DNA from: an uncultured Oleiphilus sp. | Lineage (GTDB): Bacteria > Pseudomonadota > Gammaproteobacteria > Pseudomonadales > Oleiphilaceae | Assembly (NCBI GenBank): GCA_913020495.1 | Contig: CAJWBJ010000001.1 | Span: forward strand, 1 to 64,000 | Direction: 5' to 3' | DNA: 64,000 nucleotides | Shown: one piece after another, positions 9,383 to 18,377 of the stretch | Numbering within the stretch: position 1 is the first letter of the stretch | Layout: the number at the start of each line of letters is the position of its first letter | Notes under the pieces: model-generated | What the model was told of the DNA's origin: nothing | Databases searched by the model: none | What the model saw: the letters and a program-made list of their open reading frames with translations, nothing else | Program-made: the position numbers and the translations under genes

Positions 9383-10759
9383 TTAAATCTTGTCGCCAGA
9401 CTTCAAGCCAATATCGAATTTTTGTATATATTTATTCGGCTCGGTGCCGTCGTATACAATGTCGTCAATAAAGTGGGTTTGTGGGTCGCGGTAACCGTCT
9501 TCAGTTCCAAAGTCAGGGAAGTCACTGGCTTTTGCTATCTTTTGAGCGATTAGCGATTTAGCGGCTTTGGCATAGATATCGGGGCGGTATACCTTCTTAG
9601 CCAAGTCCTTATACCAATCGTCACTCTTGTCGTCAGAGATCTGTCCCCAGCGGCGCATTTGAGTCAGGTACCAGATGGCATCAGAGTAGTACGGGTAAGT
9701 CGCGTTGTAACGGAAGAACACGTTGAAGTCTGGTACGTCCCGCTTATCACCTTTCTCATATTCAAAGGTGCCGGTCATGCTATTGGCGATAACTTCATAG
9801 TCGGCGCCGACATAGTTAGGCTGGGAGAGTATTTTGACTGCAGCCGGACGGTTTGCGTTGTTCTTATCATCCAACCACATTGCTGCGCGAATTAAGGCCC
9901 GCGTCAGGCGTATTGTGGTGTTGGGATACTTCTCGGCAAATTCTGCGGTAATACCAAATACTTTTTCGGGGTTGTCCTTCCAAATTTCATAGTCAGTCAC
10001 AACCGGCACACCAATGCCTTTAAACACCGCTTGCTGATTCCAAGGTTCGCCCACGCAATAACCGTAAATAGTGCCGGCTTCAAGCGTTGAAGGCATCTGA
10101 GGAGGCGGAGTCACAGAAAGTAGCGCGTCTGCATCTATTTTACCGGAGGTGTCACCTTTGTGAGGCGCATAGTAGCCCGGGTGAATACCACCCGCAGCCA
10201 GCCAATATCTCAGCTCATAGTTATGAGTCGAAACGGGGAAAACCATCCCCATATTGAAAGGTTTACCTTCTGCTTTGTACTTTTCAACTACCGGTTTTAA
10301 AGCATCGGCTTTAATAGGATGGACTGGGCGTCCGTCTGCCATTTTTGGAATATTGGGTTTCATCTGCTCCCAGATATCGTTTGAGACAGTAATGGCATTA
10401 CCATTCAAGTCCATTGAAAATGGCGTAATAATATGCGCCTTGGTGCCATAACCCATGGTGGCCGCTATCGGCTGGCCTGCCAGCATATGCGCGCCATCGA
10501 GCCTGCCGTCAATCACACCATCCAAGAGCACCTTCCAGTTTGCCTGCGCTTCAATTTTGACATATAGACCCTCTTCCTCGAAGTAACCATTTTCATAGGC
10601 TATGGCAATCGGAGCCATATCTGTCAGTTTGATAAAACCAAAAGTGAGCTCTTCTTTCTCGGGGTATCCTAGCTTTTCAGCTTGTACCACCCCAACGCCC
10701 ATACCCACACTAATAACGGTTGTCGTCACTGCTACTTTCACTACGTTTAACCACTTCAT
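9383..10759 (-). CDS. nrtA: Periplasmic nitrate/nitrite-binding protein of ABC transporter
   Basis: 458 aa with a Sec signal peptide (1-27, ending VVQA-E). Periplasmic binding fold of the NrtA/CmpA/NasS group: [23 protein letters not shown] near the mature N-terminus, [19 protein letters not shown] near 95, and [12 protein letters not shown] near 232. The signal peptide argues for the transport component NrtA and against the cytoplasmic sensor NasS. Start supported by AGAGGA about 8 nt before the ATG. It is the first gene of nrtABC-porin, transcribed after a long leader that carries an ANTAR RNA and a terminator. Confidence 0.93.
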   Translation of the reverse strand: MKWLNVVKVAVTTTVISVGMGVGVVQAEKLGYPEKEELTFGFIKLTDMAPIAIAYENGYFEEEGLYVKIEAQANWKVLLDGVIDGRLDGAHMLAGQPIAATMGYGTKAHIITPFSMDLNGNAITVSNDIWEQMKPNIPKMADGRPVHPIKADALKPVVEKYKAEGKPFNMGMVFPVSTHNYELRYWLAAGGIHPGYYAPHKGDTSGKIDADALLSVTPPPQMPSTLEAGTIYGYCVGEPWNQQAVFKGIGVPVVTDYEIWKDNPEKVFGITAEFAEKYPNTTIRLTRALIRAAMWLDDKNNANRPAAVKILSQPNYVGADYEVIANSMTGTFEYEKGDKRDVPDFNVFFRYNATYPYYSDAIWYLTQMRRWGQISDDKSDDWYKDLAKKVYRPDIYAKAAKSLIAQKIAKASDFPDFGTEDGYRDPQTHFIDDIVYDGTEPNKYIQKFDIGLKSGDKI

Positions 10760-10797
10760 AGAAGCTATCCTCTTTTGGTTTTTAAATTACGTCAGGC

Positions 10798-10859
10798 AAA
10801 AAAAAAGGCGCTCACCCCCTGATGATCTAAATTTAGATCATCAGGGGGTGAGCGCCTTT
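10798..10859 (-). terminator. Conditional intrinsic terminator in the nrtA leader (56-bp perfect palindrome)
   Basis: Positions 10804-10859 form a perfect palindrome with 28-base arms and no central spacer. On the transcribed strand the stem is followed by nine consecutive T residues (complement of A run 10798-10806). It lies about 40 nt upstream of the nrtA start and 9 nt after the second ANTAR hairpin. This is the expected position of a terminator that an ANTAR antiterminator protein overrides. Confidence 0.9.
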
Positions 10860-10868
10860 GCTCATTCA

Positions 10869-10927
10869 AAACATACTGCGCCGTTGCAGTTATGTTTGTA
10901 ACGGACTTATCGCCATTGATAAGCCCG
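10869..10927 (-). ncRNA. ANTAR-target leader RNA (two hexaloop hairpins)
   Basis: On the transcribed strand two hairpins follow each other with a 4-nt linker. P1 (10902-10927) has a 10-bp stem with one G-U pair and loop AAUGGC. P2 (10869-10897) has a stem with one bulged base and loop AACGGC. Both loops are six nucleotides with A at position 1 and G at position 4, the known ANTAR recognition signature. They lie directly between a sigma-54-like promoter and the strong terminator, and an ANTAR protein gene is immediately upstream (11093-11734). Confidence 0.88.
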
Positions 10928-10954
10928 CTTAATATTTGTTTCTTAACCTTGTTA

Positions 10955-10972
10955 AAGCACTTAGCATGCCAA
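10955..10972 (-). promoter_or_regulatory. Sigma-54 (-24/-12) promoter for nrtA
   Basis: The minus strand reads TTGGCATGCTAAGTGCTT, with GG and GC separated by exactly 10 nt. Predicted start near 10945 places the first ANTAR hairpin at about +19. Sigma-54 control fits NtrC-dependent nitrogen regulation. I did not find a convincing NtrC site by eye. Confidence 0.65.
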
Positions 10973-11092
10973 CTTTATAATACTTGTTTTTCAATAACTT
11001 ATAGAGAACAAGTACCATAACCATTCAATTATTGCATCCTAATCATTCACTTGAGTTCCAAGTTGGTGCGCTTTGAGCCAATAAACTTTGCC

Positions 11093-11734
11093 TTACTCAA
11101 AAAGCGAGAGTACATCGATGATACTTTCTGCCACTGCGACAATAGATTGCCCCTTATCCATCGCCATTTTGCGTAAGGAGGTATAGGCTTCGTCCTCACT
11201 CATGCCTTTTTGAGCCATCAATAAACCTTTGGCTCGCTCAAGTATTTTTCGCTCAGCTAGCTTAGTTTTAGTCACCAACAACTCTTTGAGCAAACCCTGC
11301 TGTTCATTGAAGCGGACAATCGCAATATTGATGATAGATGGCAGGCGCTGAACCTGAATATCATCAACAATAAAAGCACTGACACCCGCACTAACGACTT
11401 TCTGTATCATCTGGGGAGTATCTTTCTCGGCAAAGACGATAACCGGTAAAGGGTGTCGCTGACGAAGCTCAACCAGTTGCTGTAAGGTCTCCTCATCAGG
11501 CAAATCCATTCCAACAACCAGAATATCCGGTTGATGGTATTCAATTTTTTCGACAATTTTTGTAACATCTGATACCTGCTCTACTATTTGATACGCATTT
11601 TCCAGTAACGCACGCTTAAGTAGAGAAGCTCTTGAATCGTGCGGGTCCACCAAAAGAGCACGCTCCTTTGCTCTCGGCTCAATTTGACCTTGATTCTGAC
11701 TGATTTTTTTTCTAGAAAGAACATCTCTAGACAT
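11093..11734 (-). CDS. nasT: NasT-type ANTAR antiterminator with pseudo-receiver domain
   Basis: 213 aa. Residues about 25-145 form a response-regulator-like receiver; the usual phospho-acceptor position reads VVGMDLP (Gly instead of Asp) and the conserved Lys is replaced in AFIVDD, so it is a pseudo-receiver as in other NasT proteins. Residues about 150-210 are the ANTAR RNA-binding domain (ILERAKGLLMAQKGMSEDEAYTSLRKMAMDKG). Known NasT proteins bind two-hairpin leader RNA and prevent termination unless held by the sensor NasS. No NasS gene (NrtA-like without signal peptide) is in the window. It lies between the nitrate carrier gene and the nrtA leader, all on one strand. Confidence 0.9.
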   Translation of the reverse strand: MSRDVLSRKKISQNQGQIEPRAKERALLVDPHDSRASLLKRALLENAYQIVEQVSDVTKIVEKIEYHQPDILVVGMDLPDEETLQQLVELRQRHPLPVIVFAEKDTPQMIQKVVSAGVSAFIVDDIQVQRLPSIINIAIVRFNEQQGLLKELLVTKTKLAERKILERAKGLLMAQKGMSEDEAYTSLRKMAMDKGQSIVAVAESIIDVLSLFE

Positions 11735-11846
11735 ACAACTTCACCTTTTCAGACTGTTCGGTAAAAATGATCTAGTAAAAAACGCTTATTGAGGTCTTTA
11801 ACAGAAATTACCAAGACCGCTTAATATAAGCGGAACTTGAGTAATA

Positions 11847-13319
11847 TTAATTTACTTCAATCATTTGAACGGTGCCATCAGGCAATATCTCGTGCATATG
11901 CCCCTTCGGCTCCTCCAGAAATTGCACCAAGCCTAGACAAACGATTGCCGCACAAGCAATCACCATAAAGAAGGTCGAGGTATCAACAAAAGAATAAACT
12001 GTTAGAAAGGTAACCCCACCGACGTTACCGTAGGCACCAACCATTCCTGCAATTTGCCCCGTCATACGACGCTTAACCAATGGCACCATCGCAAACACGG
12101 CCCCCTCGCCAGCCTGAACAAAGAAAGAACACATCATGACACAGGCAACCGCAACAGGAATCATCCAACTACCATCAATTTGAGAAAGAATAAAATAACC
12201 TACTGATAAACCAGCGACCAAAATAGACAAGGTCTTCTTCCGCCCAAATTTATCAGATAGATAACCACCACCAGGACGCGCCACTAAATTCATCACTGCA
12301 AACGCGCCACCTAGTAGACCAGCCATCACAGGCGTAAGATCAAAGGTCTCCATAAAGAAGGCTGGCAACATAGAGACCACGGCCAACTCAGAACCGAAGG
12401 TCACAAAATAGGCCCAATCCAGTACCGCTACTTGTTTAAATTTATATTGATCCGTGTCTGGAACTGCTGAATTTAAATGCTCTTTATTAACCTGATAGAT
12501 TGAATGCATTTGAAAAAGGAATAGCCCAGCTAAGACTGACCATAAAATAACAGCGGTAGATTCTGTTAATAGCGAAACGCCTGCGGGTGAAAGTTTCCAC
12601 GTCAAAACAGCCAAAGCAATATACATTGGCACGTTCATCGCGATATATAACCAGAAGTCTTTCTTATTGCTAACTTCTAAACCGCCAGACTTCTTGGGTT
12701 TGAAGTAAGTTGACCCTATAGGTGTATTACGTACATTACGATAGAAAATAAATCCATATATAAATGCCACCATTCCAATGGTTGAAATGGCATAACGCCA
12801 ACCGTCCTCACCACCGTAAACATATGCAGCTACCGCAGGGAGAGTCCACGCAGCCGCAGCGGACCCAAAGTTCCCCCAACCACCATAAACACCTTCGGCC
12901 AAACCTACTGTTTTGGCAGGAAACCACTCACCCACCATACGAATACCAATAACAAAGCCTGCACCGATGAATCCACACAAGAAGCGGAATAATGCTAGCT
13001 GCTCATAGGTTTGTGCAAAGGCAAAACCCCAGCAAAGGAAAGCCGAAATAATTAATAATAGGCTGTAAACAATACGTGGCCCAAATTTATCCACTAGCAT
13101 ACCCACTACAATTCGAGCCGGTATCGTCAAAGCAACATTTAGAATCAACAAAGCCTTCCATTGCGCATTTGTCATATCAAATGCCGCCATAATGAAGGGT
13201 TTCATTGGTGCATGGCTGAACCACATCACAAAGGTTAGAAAAAATGCAAACCAGGTTAAATGCAGCATTTGAATGGGTCGGCTAGAAAAACTCAGGAGCC
13301 TTAAACGTGCTTCAGACAT
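11847..13319 (-). CDS. Nitrate/nitrite MFS transporter (NNP family, NarK/NasA type)
   Basis: 490 aa, about 12 membrane helices. Both nitrate signature motifs are present: [16 protein letters not shown] (near 146-161) and [15 protein letters not shown] (near 430). Belongs to the nitrate/nitrite porter family used for assimilatory or respiratory exchange. The central segment (200-300) is longer than in short NarK proteins, with two helices around [15 protein letters not shown] and a hydrophilic loop. It is followed by nasT and nrtABC on the same strand, so the cell has both a carrier and an ABC route for nitrate here. The divergent neighbour is the DUF692 gene. Confidence 0.92.
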   Translation of the reverse strand: MSEARLRLLSFSSRPIQMLHLTWFAFFLTFVMWFSHAPMKPFIMAAFDMTNAQWKALLILNVALTIPARIVVGMLVDKFGPRIVYSLLLIISAFLCWGFAFAQTYEQLALFRFLCGFIGAGFVIGIRMVGEWFPAKTVGLAEGVYGGWGNFGSAAAAWTLPAVAAYVYGGEDGWRYAISTIGMVAFIYGFIFYRNVRNTPIGSTYFKPKKSGGLEVSNKKDFWLYIAMNVPMYIALAVLTWKLSPAGVSLLTESTAVILWSVLAGLFLFQMHSIYQVNKEHLNSAVPDTDQYKFKQVAVLDWAYFVTFGSELAVVSMLPAFFMETFDLTPVMAGLLGGAFAVMNLVARPGGGYLSDKFGRKKTLSILVAGLSVGYFILSQIDGSWMIPVAVACVMMCSFFVQAGEGAVFAMVPLVKRRMTGQIAGMVGAYGNVGGVTFLTVYSFVDTSTFFMVIACAAIVCLGLVQFLEEPKGHMHEILPDGTVQMIEVN

Positions 13320-13474
13320 ATTAAATCCCTATGAAGTTAAATAAACAGAACTAAACAGGCTTTAACAAAAAACAAACCACAACTATAAATTTACTTATAA
13401 ATCATACCCTTAAATGGAAAACAGATAAGATTTTAGATAATCATCTGTAGAAAACGCGCCCAATATAATGCGAA

Positions 13475-13494
13475 CAATGCCCATCACGCACCAA
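13475..13494 (-). promoter_or_regulatory. Candidate sigma-54 promoter for the nitrate carrier gene
   Basis: The minus strand reads TTGGTGCGTGATGGGCAT with GG-N10-GC spacing, a poorer match than the nrtA site. No ANTAR hairpin pair or poly-U terminator was found between it and the gene start at 13319, so only the nrt unit seems to be under antitermination. Confidence 0.35.
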
Positions 13495-13568
13495 AAAATC
13501 ATACAATTGAACTATCACAGACTCAGACAGTCTCAGCATATTGACGTAATTAAACATAGGTTCATTCC

Positions 13569-14405
13569 ATGAGTACCAGTAAATACAAAGCTAATTCGAT
13601 TCTTGGAGCGGGGTTAGGTTTAAGGTCAAGTCACTACCAAGAGGTTTTCAATACTAAACCTGATGTGCCATGGTTTGAATTACTCAGCGACAATTACATG
13701 GCTGAAGGCGGGCTACCTCTTGTACGAGCGGAAAAAATACGGGAAGACTACCCGATTACACTGCACGGTGTTGGTATGTCATTGGGCTCTGCTGACCCCT
13801 TGGATATGGATTATTTAGGACGCTTAAAAACACTGATAAAACGACTCGAGCCGACTTATGTTTCTGACCACTTGGCATGGGTCTCTATCTCCGGCAAACA
13901 CACCCATGATTTACTGCCATTTCCCTACACTGATTTTACAGTTAAACATATATCAGAAAGGATCAATCAAGTTCAAGATTTTCTCGGGCAAGAAATTCTA
14001 GTCGAAAACCCTTCGTCTTATTTAGACTTCCACTCAACTGAGATGACCGAATGGGAATTCATTCAAGGCATTGCCAAATCAACTGACTGCAACTTATTAA
14101 TGGACATCAATAATATTTATGTCAGCGCAGTAAATCATGATTTTGACCCTTATGAATACTTACAGGCCATACCGGCAGACAGAGTAAAAGAGATTCATCT
14201 CGCCGGATATGAAAAGATGGATAACTATCTTTTTGATACGCACGGTTATCAGGTTCATCCTCCCGTTTGGGAGCTGTATAAAGCCGCATTAAACCGATTT
14301 GGTGCGACCCCCACACTGATTGAGTGGGATACCGATATTCCAGATTTTCCGACTCTTCGCGCTGAAGCCTTGAAAGCTGAAAAATTGATACAGGAAGTCG
14401 CCTAA
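13569..14405 (+). CDS. bufB: DUF692 multinuclear iron enzyme (BufB/MbnB-like)
   Basis: 278 aa TIM-barrel of the DUF692 family, whose members MbnB and TglH modify Cys residues of ribosomal peptides with iron cofactors. The metal and active-site motifs look intact: ITLHGVGMSLGS (about 62-73), YVSDHLAW, LVENPSSY, LMDINNIYVSAVN, KEIHLAGY, DTHGYQVHPPVW and LIEWDTDIPDF. It overlaps the next gene by one base (TAATG), a coupled pair. In this family the pair usually acts on a small Cys-containing precursor (BufA/HvfA/MbnA) encoded next to it; none is visible here. Confidence 0.9.
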   Translation: MSTSKYKANSILGAGLGLRSSHYQEVFNTKPDVPWFELLSDNYMAEGGLPLVRAEKIREDYPITLHGVGMSLGSADPLDMDYLGRLKTLIKRLEPTYVSDHLAWVSISGKHTHDLLPFPYTDFTVKHISERINQVQDFLGQEILVENPSSYLDFHSTEMTEWEFIQGIAKSTDCNLLMDINNIYVSAVNHDFDPYEYLQAIPADRVKEIHLAGYEKMDNYLFDTHGYQVHPPVWELYKAALNRFGATPTLIEWDTDIPDFPTLRAEALKAEKLIQEVA

Positions 14406-15220
14406 TGCCATTTAACCAAGTCCAATCTCTCAGCGACCTTAAAAAGCTTCAAGAAACGTTCTATGATGCTATTTTTGATCCATCATCAAACAATATTAAG
14501 CAGGCATCAACCTATATTATAGGCACAGAAAAAATCTCAGAGGCACAAAGATTATCTATTTACAGAGATAGTATTTTAGGCGGGATCACCGCTGCACTCA
14601 CCCACATTTACCCCGTTTGCGTGAAACTGCTTGGCGAGAAATATTTCACTCATATGGTAGCGGGTTACCTTAAGAAATTTCCTTCAGAGTCACCTGATAT
14701 AGGAAATTATGGTGAGCATTTGCCCGCCTATATTGCCGAATTCAAACCCGCTAAAGAATTAGTCTATCTTTCCGATGTAGCTCAACTGGAATGGCTATGG
14801 CATAAAGCTTTTAATGCACCGAGCGACCTTAGTTCAAGTCCAGAACAAAAGCCTTTATCAGAACTTCAAAACATCAGCGAACAAAATCTACCACTCGTAA
14901 AATTTTGCTCAGTTAGCTCTGCAAATTTACTAACCTCTTTATACCCAATTCAACGAATTTGGCAGGTCAATCAGCATGACTTTCAAGGAGATCACTCTGT
15001 AAGCTTGGATGAAGGCGGTGTTAGCCTTGTGATTTGGCGGTGCGCAGATTTTGGTATGCGTATCGATGAGCTTAATGAAGATGAAACTAAATTTCTCTCC
15101 GCTGTTTTAAACTGTGCATCATTTGGCCAAATCGCTGAGATTGATTTTAACCAAGGCTTGGATGAAATAGTACAACGCTGCATTCAGACAGGGTTAGTTA
15201 TTGGTTTTACTACTGGGTAA
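14405..15220 (+). CDS. bufC: DUF2063 partner protein (BufC/HvfC/MbnC-like)
   Basis: 271 aa. The N-terminal ~100 residues match the DUF2063 'putative DNA-binding' domain (LSIYRDSILGGITAALTHIYPVCVKLLGEKYF and MVAGYLKKFPSESPDIGNYG segments), the fold shared with MbnC, which acts as RiPP recognition partner of DUF692 enzymes. The remaining half is a less conserved C-terminal domain. The start codon overlaps the stop of the DUF692 gene, indicating a stable complex. Substrate unknown; see the missing precursor noted in the findings. Confidence 0.88.
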   Translation: MPFNQVQSLSDLKKLQETFYDAIFDPSSNNIKQASTYIIGTEKISEAQRLSIYRDSILGGITAALTHIYPVCVKLLGEKYFTHMVAGYLKKFPSESPDIGNYGEHLPAYIAEFKPAKELVYLSDVAQLEWLWHKAFNAPSDLSSSPEQKPLSELQNISEQNLPLVKFCSVSSANLLTSLYPIQRIWQVNQHDFQGDHSVSLDEGGVSLVIWRCADFGMRIDELNEDETKFLSAVLNCASFGQIAEIDFNQGLDEIVQRCIQTGLVIGFTTG

Positions 15221-15226
15221 TATCGA

Positions 15227-15256
15227 AGCGCGGCCAATGCAAAGCAAATCCGCGCT
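15227..15256. terminator. Hairpin between convergent bufC and PhnA-like gene
   Basis: Seven-base GC-rich arms AGCGCGG / CCGCGCT with a 16-nt loop, seven nt after bufC and eight nt after the converging gene end. There is no U tract on either strand, so it is only a candidate bidirectional stop. Confidence 0.4.
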
Positions 15257-15264
15257 AACAAGAC

Positions 15265-15834
15265 TTAAGACTTTTTAACGAAACACGTTAAAATAACAAT
15301 TCGCGTACCATTCACACGCCCTTCTATATGCTCAGGATTATCGGTTAAAGAAATACCTCGTACCGCAGTACCTCGCTTTGCAACAAAGCTGGTGCCTTTT
15401 ACATTCAAGTCTTTGATAATCGTGACTGTATCACCAGCCTGAAGTACAGCACCATTACTATCTTTGGTTGGTGTCTGATCACCCGCGTCTTGTACTCCCG
15501 CTTCTGCCCAGGCTAATAAAGATTCATCAAGATATAACATTTCGAACAAATCCTGAGCCCAACTCTCAGCTTCAAGTCGCTTTAGTAAACGCCATGCCAG
15601 AATCTGTACAGCTGAAACAGGGCTCCACATACTATCATTCAGGCAACGTAAATGATTGACATCCATTTCATCAGCATTAAGGTCTTGTTGCTTTTTGCAG
15701 GTGTCGCACAACATGACTTCACTATCACTCTGCCCAGCAGAAGACGGAACATCATAGATTGTTAAGCCACTTTCTGATGAGCACAACTCACACTTTCCAC
15801 CGCAACGCTCAAGCAACACTTTTTCACTCGCCAT
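15265..15834 (-). CDS. PhnA/YjdM-like zinc-ribbon protein
   Basis: 189 aa from the ATG preceded by AAGG at 8 nt; an in-frame GTG three codons upstream is less likely. N-terminal zinc-ribbon with CGGKCELC and MLCDTC motifs, a middle helical segment, and a C-terminal PhnA domain (DSNGAVLQAGDTVTIIKDLNVKGTSFVAKRGTAVRGI). PhnA-family proteins are small cytoplasmic proteins whose link to alkylphosphonates is historical; the real role is unclear. This long form, with an extra middle segment, is common in gammaproteobacteria. Confidence 0.85.
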   Translation of the reverse strand: MASEKVLLERCGGKCELCSSESGLTIYDVPSSAGQSDSEVMLCDTCKKQQDLNADEMDVNHLRCLNDSMWSPVSAVQILAWRLLKRLEAESWAQDLFEMLYLDESLLAWAEAGVQDAGDQTPTKDSNGAVLQAGDTVTIIKDLNVKGTSFVAKRGTAVRGISLTDNPEHIEGRVNGTRIVILTCFVKKS

Positions 15835-15880
15835 TTGACACACCTTAAGTTAATACATAGAGAAAATTACTGACAAAAAA

Positions 15881-15920
15881 TAAAAAAGGCATTATACGCA
15901 TGGATTACGTAAAACGCCTT
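15881..15920 (-). terminator. Intrinsic terminator of the chemoreceptor gene
   Basis: On the minus strand a 13-bp stem (one mismatch) starting AAGGCG and ending GCCTT, with a 9-nt loop, is followed by six T residues. It lies about 30 nt after the chemoreceptor stop codon. Confidence 0.8.
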
Positions 15921-15951
15921 ATTGAAGCTGTAGAAAACAAGCAGAAGAAGT

Positions 15952-17472
15952 TTAGACTTTAAACTGGCCTAACTCTTGATTAATTTGTTGAGCCAGCTCG
16001 GCAAGACGAACACAAGAGCTTTCTGTATCCTGAGCCCCACTGGCAGTTTGATCAGCGACATCAGCAATATTTGTAATGCTACGGCTAATCTCATCAATCG
16101 CTAAAGTTTGCTGCTCTGAAGCACTCGCTATTTGTGTATTCATATCATTTATGGCTGAAACAGCCGATACAATATCTTCAAGTGATTTATCTGTTTTATT
16201 TACCTCTTGTACTGTATTGGCACCTTTTTCTTTACTGCTCTTCATCACACCTACAGCACTTTGCGCACCATTCTGAAGGCGCGTAATCATCTCTTGAATT
16301 TCTTCAGTAGTAGATTGGGTTTTACTGGCTAACGACCGAACCTCATCTGCAACAACCGCAAAGCCTCGGCCTTGCTCACCCGCTCGAGCGGCCTCAATGG
16401 CTGCATTTAATGCTAGCAGGTTGGTTTGTTCTGCAATCCCCTGAATAACACCAACCATTGAAGTAATGTTATCTACATCAATCTCTAAAGCATTAATTAC
16501 TTGTACACCGTTTTCAATTTCATCTGCAAGCTGGCCAATCGAGTCGATGGTCATCGCAACGACCGCTTTGGCTTCAATCGCTTCTTGATCCGCGCTATTG
16601 GCAGAACCCGCAGCGCCTGCAGCATTTTTTGAAACATCTTGAGAGGTTGCACTCATTTCATTGATTGCCGCGGCTACCTGTTCTGTTTCTTGCCCTTGGG
16701 CCTGCACGCCTTGACTCGTATTTTGCGCAACGTTAACCAGATCCTGAATTAACTCAGACATACTTGTCATCGAACCGACAACTTGCTGAACTAATACCTG
16801 TATCTTGTCGACAAAATTATTGAAGTCGCCCGCCAAGCTTCCAATTTCATTATCCGCTACAACCGTTAAACGCCTCGTTAAATCACCCTCACCTTGGGAG
16901 ATGTCACTTAAAGCCTGACCGACCTCATCCAGAGGACGAATAACAATTTGTTTTAGTAAAATAGTTAATACTGCTACCAATATAATAACCATCAGAATGA
17001 TCTGAACTATTGCTCGTATCAAAGATTCTTTCAATAAGTTATCGATGGCACTTTCATCAACCACGACCACTAAGCGCCCAACATTTGTTTTCACCCCCGA
17101 GTCAACAAAATATAAAAACACTTCTTTCATCACAGCAACATCATTAGGTAATTCCGAGTCTAAAATTTCACCCTGATCATTCACCAGCCGTCCTAAAACT
17201 TGTTTATTTTTATCAAATACAAAAACACCTCGAACTTCTTGGGCAGATACTTCTGACATCACAATACTTAGCATTTGATCAGTCTCAAAATTCCAAAGGG
17301 TGGAAGGTAGGCTTTGCGTTAATCTATTAACTGTGGCATCGATTTGTTTATCCAAACCGGTCTTGAGCGCACTACGCGTTTGAACTTGATTATAAGCACC
17401 AAATACCACAAGCAAAATGACAACTAACAGGCTTGTTAGTGTATTAAATCTTAGACTGAGCGAATTTTTCAT
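15952..17472 (-). CDS. Methyl-accepting chemotaxis protein
   Basis: 506 aa inner-membrane chemoreceptor. Membrane helices at about 10-30 and 150-172 flank a periplasmic sensor of about 115 residues of undefined ligand type. A HAMP domain follows ([29 protein letters not shown]), then the long signalling coiled coil with the tip motif [21 protein letters not shown] and the conserved [15 protein letters not shown]. It ends without the C-terminal NWETF-type CheR tether. Monocistronic by context, with its own terminator. Confidence 0.92.
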   Translation of the reverse strand: MKNSLSLRFNTLTSLLVVILLVVFGAYNQVQTRSALKTGLDKQIDATVNRLTQSLPSTLWNFETDQMLSIVMSEVSAQEVRGVFVFDKNKQVLGRLVNDQGEILDSELPNDVAVMKEVFLYFVDSGVKTNVGRLVVVVDESAIDNLLKESLIRAIVQIILMVIILVAVLTILLKQIVIRPLDEVGQALSDISQGEGDLTRRLTVVADNEIGSLAGDFNNFVDKIQVLVQQVVGSMTSMSELIQDLVNVAQNTSQGVQAQGQETEQVAAAINEMSATSQDVSKNAAGAAGSANSADQEAIEAKAVVAMTIDSIGQLADEIENGVQVINALEIDVDNITSMVGVIQGIAEQTNLLALNAAIEAARAGEQGRGFAVVADEVRSLASKTQSTTEEIQEMITRLQNGAQSAVGVMKSSKEKGANTVQEVNKTDKSLEDIVSAVSAINDMNTQIASASEQQTLAIDEISRSITNIADVADQTASGAQDTESSCVRLAELAQQINQELGQFKV

Positions 17473-17626
17473 TTATGATGACCTTAGTTATTATTGTTAT
17501 AGAAGCGAATTTTTAAAGATTACTTCAAATAACATCTGTGCTTTTCAGCATAGTTTAGGACGCGCAATATGCAATAACATTAACGATTCAGCCACTGCTT
17601 ATCTCTTTCTTTTTTATTGGATAATC

Positions 17627-18280
17627 TTAATGCGGAGGATCAATATTTTCTTTACTAGACCCATTCACCCGAAACCAACCAGCAATACTGTAACGATCCT
17701 TTTTAGCGGGTAATACTTCATGAGGAAACAACTCACTTAGAAAAATAACTATCGTTCCTAACTCGGGAGAAACAGTATGAATAACTTTTTTTTCCTGGCC
17801 TTTATTCACATCGCCGTAAACCAATAATTCCCCACCATATTCAGCTTTCCAATTTGAATTGAGATAAGTAACAACTGTCAGCACACGATTCACCTGCCCT
17901 TTGAAAGCGTCGTAATGCTTCTCATAAAAGTCACCGGATGAATAATGAGCAAAGTGACTCTCGAAAGAAAACAACCCTAGAAATAACCGACGATTTAAGT
18001 ATTGCTGCAGCTCACTCATCCATTCTAACCACTCACACTCCCCCTTACTTCCTCCATCAATCCAATGAATTTCATCACTGCGAATCTGTCGATCTGCTAT
18101 TTGTTCTTGCCCTCTTCCAACACCTGCCTGCTTGTATCCTTCAAGTTGGATAGCACTAGCTTGTACCTGAAGCGCTTTTGCAATTTTTTCAGGTACGCCA
18201 TTTTTTAGCACACATAAACCTTGGTCTAGCAATTCTGCAGCGATGGTTTCAAATAAGTCAGAATTGTTTTCAAGAAACAT
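17627..18280 (-). CDS. 2-oxoglutarate/Fe(II)-dependent oxygenase, prolyl-hydroxylase-like
   Basis: 217 aa. The double-stranded beta-helix core carries the facial triad HxD at His122/Asp124 (EKHYDAF) and His187 (LFPHEVLP), with Arg196 placed to bind 2-oxoglutarate (RYSIAGWF). The segment VLTVVTYLNSNWKAEYGGELLVY is characteristic of prolyl 4-hydroxylase-type enzymes (PHD/PiuC/Ofd1-like). Cytoplasmic, no signal peptide. Substrate unknown; bacterial relatives include an EF-Tu prolyl hydroxylase, but specificity cannot be inferred. Downstream of icd on the same strand after a terminator. Confidence 0.85.
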   Translation of the reverse strand: MFLENNSDLFETIAAELLDQGLCVLKNGVPEKIAKALQVQASAIQLEGYKQAGVGRGQEQIADRQIRSDEIHWIDGGSKGECEWLEWMSELQQYLNRRLFLGLFSFESHFAHYSSGDFYEKHYDAFKGQVNRVLTVVTYLNSNWKAEYGGELLVYGDVNKGQEKKVIHTVSPELGTIVIFLSELFPHEVLPAKKDRYSIAGWFRVNGSSKENIDPPH

Positions 18281-18312
18281 TTATTTAGTCCAAATAAAAA
18301 AAGTGTTAAAAG

Positions 18313-18347
18313 TAAAAAAGCCGGCGCAGTTTTCACCACCCGACTTT
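18313..18347 (-). terminator. Intrinsic terminator of icd
   Basis: On the minus strand AAAGTCGG pairs with CCGGCTTT (one G-U pair) around a 15-nt loop and is followed by six T residues, about 30 nt after the icd stop. Confidence 0.7.
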
Positions 18348-18377
18348 TAATGTTACTTAAACTTGCTTAGTTAAAGG

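Noticed and set aside
11041..11092. Possible NtrC site near TTGGTGCG upstream of the nrtA promoter
   Set aside because: The GGTGC half-site lies in the wrong orientation relative to the other half; not a match to the inverted GCAC/GTGC consensus.
13320..13500. Second ANTAR leader searched for upstream of the nitrate MFS gene
   Set aside because: Only a weak ACAGAT/ATCTGT stem; no paired hexaloops and no U-tract terminator.
13469..13572. 34-codon frame overlapping the DUF692 gene start, tested as a precursor peptide
   Set aside because: No Cys, no signal peptide, no ribosome site; not like BufA or MbnA.
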